Positions 57,033 through 64,000 of a stretch of 64,000 nucleotides of DNA are shown piece after piece; the stretch's first letter is position 1; each line of letters begins with the position of its first letter. The notes under the pieces were generated by a model. The model had not been told where the DNA came from and ran no database searches. It saw only the letters and a program-made list of their open reading frames with translations. The position numbers and the translations under genes were made by a program. This DNA comes from Glandiceps talaboti. Its lineage: Eukaryota > Hemichordata > Enteropneusta > Spengelidae. The stretch is from assembly GCF_964340395.1 (NCBI RefSeq), contig NC_135550.1:1426001-1490000 (forward strand), read 5' to 3'.

Positions 57033-57870
57033 CAAGGCATCATTGAAGCTAAGTTCCTGGAAACCAATCCAATATGTTAAGTCATTTGGAGCAGCTGAAG
57101 CTACAATTCTTCACCGGGAATCTCTTTTACGATCTTAGTCGTATATCGACCACCACCTTCCGTTAAAAAACAAATTATCAGTTTCTCAATTCATGACAGA
57201 ATTTAGTTCTATATTGGGCAAAAATAGGTATATGTCCAAATCATCTCTACATTGTTGGTGATTTCAACCTACACATCGACGACACAAATCATCCTGTTGG
57301 TGGGAAATTTAATGAGATCATCGCCACGTATTTTCTTACACAATGGGTACATGAATCAACTCACATTAATGGGCACACACTGGATCTAACTATGTCTAAT
57401 TCTCCAACAAGTATCAATAATACTTTCGTTGATTTCACCGGACACTCAGATCACAATCCCGCGCATGCCGATCTTATACTTCGTAAACAGTCAAGATGTG
57501 AAATAACTTTTCGATGTATCTCAACGTCATCATTTATCTCCCAGATCTCATACCACTGCCAACAGACCCCTCTTCTGCCATAGCATCATACATCTTACTC
57601 AGCTTCTTGAAATTCATGCTCGTCTGAAAAAGCGGACTGTCACTTTACAACTCAGACATTTAATGGTATACATCCGAAGTTGGTATGGCCAAGAAGACGA
57701 GGGGAAGGACTGAACGTCTGTGGCACACTACTAAGCTAGAAATAAAGAAGAATGCAGAAATAATAGCCACGTAATCAAGAAAGCGAAGAAGGAATATTAC
57801 TCAAATTTAATCACTACTGACAACAAGGAGATCACTATTTCACATATTTTCTAGCTTATCCGGCAAGCAG
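57033..57870 (+). pseudogene. LINE endonuclease domain, 3' half, and linker
   Basis: Continues the endonuclease cut at 39006. After CAAGGC come IIEAKFLETNP, VVYRPPPSVK, GDFNLHIDDTNHPVGGKF and GHTLDLTMSNSPTS, then FTGHSDHNPAHADL with the catalytic His of SDHN. 57720-57850 has the KKAKKEYYSNLITTDN linker that precedes the reverse transcriptase in such elements. Several frameshifts. The pre-insertion target CAAGGC codes Gln-Gly within the domain. Confidence 0.8.
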
Positions 57871-57876
57871 TGTACA

Positions 57877-58045
57877 ACCGACATTTGTAATAATTGCCGA
57901 CATTTGTAAAAAACCGATATTTGTAATAAAATTGCTGACATTTGTAATAAATTGCCGATATTTGTAATAAACTGACGATATTTGTAATAAATTCTGTGAA
58001 CGACATTTGTTATAAAAATGGCGATATTTGTATTAAATTTCAGTT
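57877..58045. repeat. 'ATTTGTAATAAA' short tandem repeat
   Basis: About nine imperfect units of GCCGATATTTGTAATAAA, the same family as 19830-19960. Confidence 0.85.
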
Positions 58046-58080
58046 AACAATAAATCTACTTATCTACCTAGTATCTACTA

Positions 58081-59036
58081 ACTTACTTGGGGGTTTCATT
58101 GGATCAGTCTTTATCTGGTGAGATTATAGCTTCTAGCGTGCTATCAAAATGCGCAAACAAACTTAAATTTTTATACCGTAATACTCGAACTTTTAATCTG
58201 AAAACAAAGAAATTACTTGTCTCGGCTTTGGTTCAGTGTCATTTCGACTATGCCTGTTCATCGTGGTACAGTGGTCTCACAAAGAAGTTGAAGGGTAGAC
58301 TACAAGTTCTGCAAAATAACATCATAAGATACATACTTAGTGCTGCTCCTAGAACACACATTGGATATAATCAATTTAAACTTGTAGGTATGTTTCCAGT
58401 AAAATTGAGGGTTGAGCAATTAAAACTCAATCATATGTTCAACATCATAAATCATTGTGCTCCTGAGTACTTAAATTGCAATATAGAAATGGTCCGTAAT
58501 CGGCACAGTTATAGAACAAGAGCGAGTGAACTGTCATGTGCAGTTCCAAGAGTCAGTGGTATGGGTAAGAGTTCATTCGCTTACACAGGCATTGGTCTTT
58601 GGAATAGTCTCCCTCTCTCAATTTAACAGTCTCATACAAAAAATAGTTTTAAAAACCATGTCAAATCTTTTCTATGGAACAAATTAGAGGTTAAAGAACA
58701 TAAAATTTTGTAACTGTTTAGTCCTTCCTTTTTTAAATTGTGGGTGTAGTCTGTGTAATTTATAATTTTTTTTTTGGTGCTCTGTCATCTGTAATACATT
58801 TAAAATTATTTTAATTTTGTTTGTTTGTTTGTTTGTTTGTTTGTTTGTTTGTTTGTTTGTTGTTGTAACATTGTTGCCATGGCGTTTTGAATACCCCTAT
58901 GAGGACCACATTGGAAATAAGTGTTTTTAAAAATACTTTTATGTGTTATCCTCGGTGATTTTTTATCCTTGTATTTTACTATGTACTTGTATAAATTTTT
59001 ACCCAAATAAAATCAATCAATCAATCAATCAATCAA
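58081..59036 (+). pseudogene. LINE reverse transcriptase C-terminus and 3' UTR
   Basis: 58087-58626 is one long frame: LGVSLDQSLSGEIIASSVLS-like start, KTKKLLVSALVQCHFDYACS, RLQVLQNNIIRYIL, GMFPVKLRVEQLKLNHMFNI, ASELSCAVPR and GIGLWNSLPLS. This is the C-terminal region of CR1/L2-type non-LTR reverse transcriptases. The catalytic domain is missing (5' truncation or deletion). The 3' UTR has (TTTG)n at 58820-58860 and ends ACCCAAATAAAATCAATCAA with a TCAA tail (to about 59036). It may be the distal part of the same LINE as 57033-57870. Confidence 0.85.
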
Positions 59037-59827
59037 CTTACTTACCTACTAGTACCTACATTATCTATCCGGCAGTACTATTTTACCCCTAATTTACCAA
59101 CCCATCATACCAAATCGTCAATCCCTTGATGAACATATCGTGCTTTAGTGAACGAAGGTATATTTTAATTATTGAATGTTATCAAAAATAAAATAAAACA
59201 TGATATTTATGTAGATACATTGCTCAATAATAAGATGTATCACACAATGAAAACAATTAGAAGTATTAACCATAATTTGAGTACTTATAAAATCAATAAA
59301 ACCTCTTTATCATGTTTGATAAAAGATTTTTATTAGATGATGGTATATCAATATATGGGCATCACAATATTTAACTAATTTGAGGTAACCACTATATTAA
59401 ATGATGAGATTCAGTAGGTGTAAAAGAATGTCTGAGGGCGTACTTCACATATGATCATATTAAGGTGTGTGTTGTAAAAATGAAATAAAGATTATACAAT
59501 TGGGATTTTATACTATGTGTCTTCCCCTTTGGAGAATTCACTGGACAAAGCAAAGCTTCGTCCAAAGCCCTAGGTCCGGCTTCACTTGTGTCATAGTATG
59601 TTATTTGATTATAAATAAATTATACTGTGGTGAAAACTGTGGCTACACCCTGCCTGGAATGTCATGTGGTGAAAACTGTGGCTATACGCCCTATAATTAC
59701 AACTTCTTCTTATTAAACCCAGCATTCTAAAAGCTTTGCTGACAATAAGTGAGATATGCTCTTATAGCTTAAATTGTAAGTTAGTAAAATGCCAAAGTCT
59801 TTGATTTTATAAACTCTTTCAAGATCA
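59037..59827. other. No gene seen
   Basis: AT-rich. 59620-59695 has a 34-base direct duplication (TGTGGTGAAAACTGTGGCTA). Nothing else recognised. Confidence 0.5.
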
Positions 59828-59830
59828 TTA

Positions 59831-61112
59831 GGGAGCCTTCAGTATTTACAGGGAGAAGGGCCGGAGGAATCGGGGGATGGGTCACACTTTACAAACCTGT
59901 TTTGGTAGGTCATATTTTGCATTACAATATTTGGGAAAGGGTCACATTTTGTAATCCGTAGTTTTGTGACCAAATTGAAGATTCAATTATTGTCATTTTG
60001 TTTTGTGTGTTTTGAGATGTAAATGCGAGATGAGCACTCAACATTTATTTTTACGAGTACGTTACATGCCAAAATACAAAAAAAATACATATATTGTAAG
60101 AAAATTGTTTAATAAAACGATGCATTTTGTTGAGTTTACCATCGCACCTTATCACTCACACTGTCCGTGAATGTTGTTGTTAAAATATTATGGGGATGGT
60201 AGCAGTGATGATGATGGTGGTGGTGATGATGATGATGATGATGATGACACGGACAGTGATACATGTACTGGCTCAAGTAATAACAATGAGTCAGATTAGA
60301 GTGACACTGATCATCGCAATACTGAAGGTGAAGGTGATGATGATGACAATAAGATCAGGGAACTTTTACAAGTGACCAGATCAGGCAGAGTATGCTCAAC
60401 ATGGGAAGCACGTTTTAGATACTAACTAGATTGTGTATGATTATAAGAGAGGGGTCACTAGCCAGTTTGTTTTACTGTTTGTCACTTTATATGTACAAAT
60501 ATTGCTTTCTGATACAGAGTCAAAATCATTTAATTTGTGTGTACATGTTACACCCAATCTGTGAAATTGCCCAATTCATGAAATGGGTAGGTCACTGAAA
60601 TACTCAATCGTGTTGCCCAGGTTATGAAGTGGGTATAGTAAGATATGCCCAGTACATGAAATGAGCATCTTTTATAGGACACACACAAAAAAGAATAAGA
60701 ATCAAACAACTGTATTATCATGTATTTACAAACTCATCACTTCACAATTCTGATTTTATAATAATTCGGTGTAGCTTGTGTTTTTAGTTCGATAATCAAC
60801 ATCCCAGTTCAAAACTCTTCCCCCAAAATTTAATTTCGCTCCTTTTAGATCATAATCTATACTCTCATTTGCATAAGGTTGATTATTTTATGAACTGGGC
60901 AAAGTTACATGCACATTTCATGAATTGGGCAATTTCACAGATTTGGTGTAACATATACATATAATGGGAATATTGATTAACGTTCAGTATATGCAATTAT
61001 CACGGGGAGTGTCACATTTTACAAATGGAGAATGGGGAGGGTCATGTTTTTCTTATCAGACCATGTGTGGTTTCCTCCTGGCCCTCCCCCTTTGTAGATA
61101 CTGAAGGCTCCC
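59831..61112. mobile_element. Harbinger-type MITE, TSD TTA (copy 2) with nested TIR element
   Basis: TTA at 59828-59830 and 61113-61115 flanks GGGAGCCTTCAGTATTTACA and its reverse complement. Related in reverse orientation to 33836-34676, sharing for example CACACTGTCCGTGAATGTTG and an internal ATG/ATC triplet run. 60546-60955 is an additional insertion with its own TIRs (GTTACACCCAATCTGTGAAA, mirrored at 60915-60954). No transposase. Confidence 0.8.
60546..60955. mobile_element. TIR element nested in MITE copy 2
   Basis: About 40-base inverted ends with few mismatches (GTGAAATTGCCCAATTCATG on the left). Absent from the sister MITE at 33836-34676. No clear target duplication and no gene. Confidence 0.7.
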
Positions 61113-61127
61113 TTATCATCTATCATT

Positions 61128-61321
61128 TATGTATGTATGTATGTATGTATGTATGTATGTATGTATGTATGTATGTATTTATTGCATTACATGCCAATGC
61201 CAGAAGTGTGTTGTTTTTTATATATAGGTTCGACTCGACTATACGTTGTCTTGGTGATCGTTGATCTCCGTCTTACCAGACAAAAGAATCGTAACTATCC
61301 TGATAATGTGCATTTTATTAC
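61128..61321 (+). pseudogene. Penelope-like GIY-YIG fragment, copy A 5' part, with (ATGT)n
   Basis: An (ATGT)n run (61130-61178) leads into FLYIGST and LRLTRQKNRNYP in broken frames, matching copy B at 62926. Cut by the element at 61325; resumes at 62459. Confidence 0.75.
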
Positions 61322-61324
61322 TAA

Positions 61325-62458
61325 GGGACCAGTCAGTTTCTTCGGCCTGTAGGGGGGGGGGGGGGTAGGGGGTTGGAGGCGGTGGCTTGGTAGGGGTCAC
61401 CCTGTTTTTGAAATTGGCAGTGGAGGGAACATGCTGGTTTGAAAATTGTGGATGGGGGGAGGAGGTCATTGTGATGGTAGGGAACAATCCTTTTCTACAA
61501 TGGCATATAGCCTTGTATGAAATGTGGGACATGCAAATATGTGTTGTTGTCCCTGTTTCTTACAGCAATTCGTTAACACGTAGAATTCAAACATAACTAT
61601 ACATATACATAATTATACATGTATTACCTAGCTAGTACACTAGATACAGAACATGTCATGTAAATGCTTGGCTGTTTCAGAATCAATGCTTCACCTATAT
61701 TACACTATGGGCAAAAGTAAACTTGAAGGTTTCGTAATGGCAATCTTCATAGATAATTTATAAAAGAAGTTAATCTAAATTGTTCTACTCTTCAGTATGA
61801 ACTTGTCAGAAGGGATTAATACACTTTCTATTTCGGATACTACATGTTATTGACACTACAAATCACCACATCTCATTACATTCCAGTTTCTATTATACAC
61901 TAGGTATGACCACCTAAAGTTCTCTAACATACCGGTGGCTTTACTATACATGCAATATTAATGCCCTTATGTTACAAGCCCATTTGTATGTGATACTTAA
62001 ATATATAAATATTTTCACCCTCTGCTAATTTGAGATGATATTGTCTTTTAAGTGTGTGAAATATTTGCCAAGATAGTATAAATTGCCTTAGAACTCCAAA
62101 TCTCCCGCTACCAATGATACTACCATAATATGTGCTGACCTTTGTTATAATGGTGCCATATAACTTTTTAAGAACATATTTCAACCCTTTGTAAGTTGTA
62201 AAGAATAGTTTCTGATACTTGATGGTGCTACCTTGTAAAGCTTGGATTTATTGTTTGAAAGGGTCTGAATAGCTTAAAATTAAGGGTAAAAACCCTCCCG
62301 GGCTTCTAGGGGAGACCCCCTCCGACCCCCTCCCCATGAGAGGTGTATATATTCCCTTCTCAAGCTCTCCCCCCACTTTCACTGTCAAGGTGCTATTAAA
62401 CTCTTTTCGCAATATATATATATATACCCTGTGTAGTCAATAATTATTTGATAGTCCC
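61325..62458. mobile_element. TAA-flanked element inserted in a PLE (1,134 bp)
   Basis: TAA at 61322-61324 and 62459-62461. The uninterrupted PLE copy at 63040-63062 shows the empty site. The left end GGGACCAGTCAGTTTCTTCG is that of the MITE at 10819-11276; the right end only shares GGGAC inverted. Poly-G at 61351-61364. Internal stretches are shared with 9425-9480 and 24838-24875. No transposase. Confidence 0.75.
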
Positions 62459-62925
62459 TAACGATCATAGCGTATCAGATATGTGTATTTCATGAATTTA
62501 TAAAGTTCTGGTGATGAGGATCGATTGAGGTTTAAGAAGGTGGAAATCATTTTCCGTCTCGGAAAGCTGGAACATCATTGAATAAATAGATTATTTACAT
62601 CATTCCCCTAAAATTTATCTAACTACGCTTATTCTATCTTTCAGGCGTGTTCTATAAGCTTCTTTTTGGTGCACGTAACTTTTAGATCTTTCCGATCGTA
62701 ATTTAACCGTTGAAAAGAACTTGCGGTAATCGTTTTATTCCATGACATTTAAATATACAGTCAGGTGGTGACCTACTATTTATCTTGCCTTGATATCCTA
62801 TGATAAAGAATATTGATTCGGATAGCATTTATTGATCGGGGCTGTTTTACTTGTTCCTTATGCACTTTTATGTATGTATGTATGTATGTATGTATGTATG
62901 TATGTATGTATGTATGTATGTACAT
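62459..62925 (+). pseudogene. Penelope-like copy A 3' part ending in (ATGT)n
   Basis: 62459-62620 continues the GIY-YIG C-terminus (decayed IIFRLGKLE-type text). 62620-62870 is the 3' region with TATGATAAAGAATATTGATTC, then an (ATGT)n run to 62925, where copy B starts head-to-tail. Confidence 0.7.
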
Positions 62926-63560
62926 GTCAAAAATGTGGTTTTCTATATATAGGTTCAACTGTACGTCGTCTTGGTGATCGTTTCGTGGAACATCTCCGTT
63001 TGACCAGACAAAAGAATCGTAACTATCCCGTATCTATGCATTTTATTACAAACGATCATAATGTATCAGATATGTCCATTTCAGGAATTTGTAAGGTTTC
63101 TGGTGATGAGAAAGCTTTGAGGTTGAAGGAAGAAGAAATCATTTTCCGTCTTGGAACGCTGGAACCCCTTGGAATTAATAGATTATTCTCGTCTTTCCCA
63201 ATCTAATTATCATGATTATTGGGTATTTTTTTAAATTTCAGGCGTATTCTATTGGGTTCTATTAGGTGCGTGCGAATTTAAGAACTTATCCCACGTATAA
63301 CCGTTTATTTATATCACGCGCGGTTTTGTTCCATTATATTTAGAAATGTTCGGGTTTTCACCTGGCATTTCTCTGTCTCGCCAATTTTTCCTTTGATAAA
63401 GAATATTTATTCGAAACGTCGGATTAAACAGCTATATATACGGACTGGTTTATTGGTTCCTTATGCATTTCTATGTATGTATGTATGTATGTATGTATGT
63501 ATGTATGTATGTATGTATGTATGTATGTATGTATGTATGTTTGTCTGCATGTATGTACAT
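62926..63560 (+). pseudogene. Penelope-like GIY-YIG domain and 3' end, copy B, with (ATGT)n
   Basis: An open frame from within the microsatellite to 63206 reads TCQKCGFLYIGSTVRRLGDR, FVEHLRLTRQKNRNYP and KALRLKEEEIIFRLGTLEPL, then GINRLFSS. YIGS, the Arg of LGDR, the His of EHL and the Glu-rich tail before LGTLEPLGIN fit the GIY-YIG endonuclease of Penelope-like retroelements. The reverse transcriptase is absent. The 3' region contains a hammerhead-like core at 63393-63417 and ends CTTATGCATTTCT before (ATGT)n at 63473-63540. Confidence 0.8.
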
Positions 63561-63922
63561 GTATGTACACTTGTATGTGCGTACATACGTACGTGAGTGG
63601 AAGGGGCTAGAGGAAGTTTAGATACATGGTTTACCTTTCCATTGGATGCTCGAACTTTAAGCCCTCAAATGTTAACATTTTCTTAGAGTCTCAATAGTTA
63701 ATAGAATTTATAGGATATTCATATTTGGTGACGATCTGTTCAACTAACGTGTGATAAGTTTTGGGATTGGAAACCAAAGTACTCTCTAATATACACTGCG
63801 TTTTTGTTTATGCCATTGTTTGGGCATTGCTGATATTTCGCATCTGTAAGATCTGACATAACAAGCTATGTTTTAGCCCAACTGAACTGATAAGGTTTAG
63901 TAGTGCTATAGGCATGGTGTGG
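63561..63922. other. No gene seen
   Basis: Non-coding, no recognised repeat. Confidence 0.5.
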
Positions 63923-64000
63923 TGTCTGTCCCTGTGTCTGTGTCTGTGTCTGTGTCTGTGTCTGTGTCTGTCTCTGTGTCTGTGTCTGTGTCTGTGTCTG
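63923..64000. repeat. (TGTCTG)n hexanucleotide repeat, runs off the window
   Basis: About 13 TGTCTG units continuing to the last base, so the array extends beyond the window. Confidence 0.95.

Overview
The window looks like repeat-dense nuclear DNA of a marine invertebrate animal. It is AT-rich and intron-scale, and full of satellites, SINEs, non-LTR retrotransposon (LINE) fragments, Penelope-like elements (PLEs), Harbinger-type MITEs and G homopolymers. It also holds a broken NACHT/NLR fragment, a family expanded in sea urchins, amphioxus, hemichordates and cnidarians. I cannot fix the species; a basal deuterostome such as a hemichordate or amphioxus is my best guess. I see no intact host gene and no tRNA or rRNA gene.

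Layout. 1-16960: SINE, 27-bp, 69-bp, 83-bp and ~150-bp tandem arrays, two TIR elements and a minus-strand LINE 3' end. 16961-18363: decayed NLR fragment lying directly between a 69-bp and a 34-bp satellite. 18366-31000: satellites, LINE and PLE fragments, a SINE, foldbacks and an almost perfect 445-bp tandem duplication. 32090-38491: AT-rich DNA with minus-strand remains of a second, much older Polinton, split by a Harbinger-type MITE and other sequence.

The main feature is a complete Polinton/Maverick element at 39007-57032 (18,026 bp). It has TIRs of about 190 bp starting AGTAGTATAAAATATGAGG and a perfect 6-bp target duplication, CAAGGC, at 39001-39006 and 57033-57038. It sits inside the endonuclease domain of a LINE whose halves flank it. 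Its genes include a chromodomain integrase (lacking the second catalytic Asp block), a protein-primed family B DNA polymerase (frameshifted), a penton-like minor capsid protein on the opposite strand, zinc-finger and Cys-rich proteins, several small membrane proteins, and a tandem pair of paralogues by the right TIR. I could not find an FtsK-type ATPase, an adenain-type protease or a full-length double jelly-roll major capsid protein. The element is dead: integrase, polymerase, penton and other genes carry frameshifts or stops.

The Polinton has been invaded by two TTAA-flanked non-autonomous elements (44014-46606 and 55896-56859). Each leaves a reconstructable empty site. It also holds a perfect 77-bp-arm palindrome (53531-53686) with a consensus hammerhead-ribozyme core on both strands.

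57039-64000: the rest of the interrupted LINE, a LINE 3' end with a TCAA tail, two Harbinger-type elements, and head-to-tail Penelope-like 3' ends each joined to an (ATGT)n microsatellite. Most short open frames in the window are chance frames or satellite periodicity and are not annotated.
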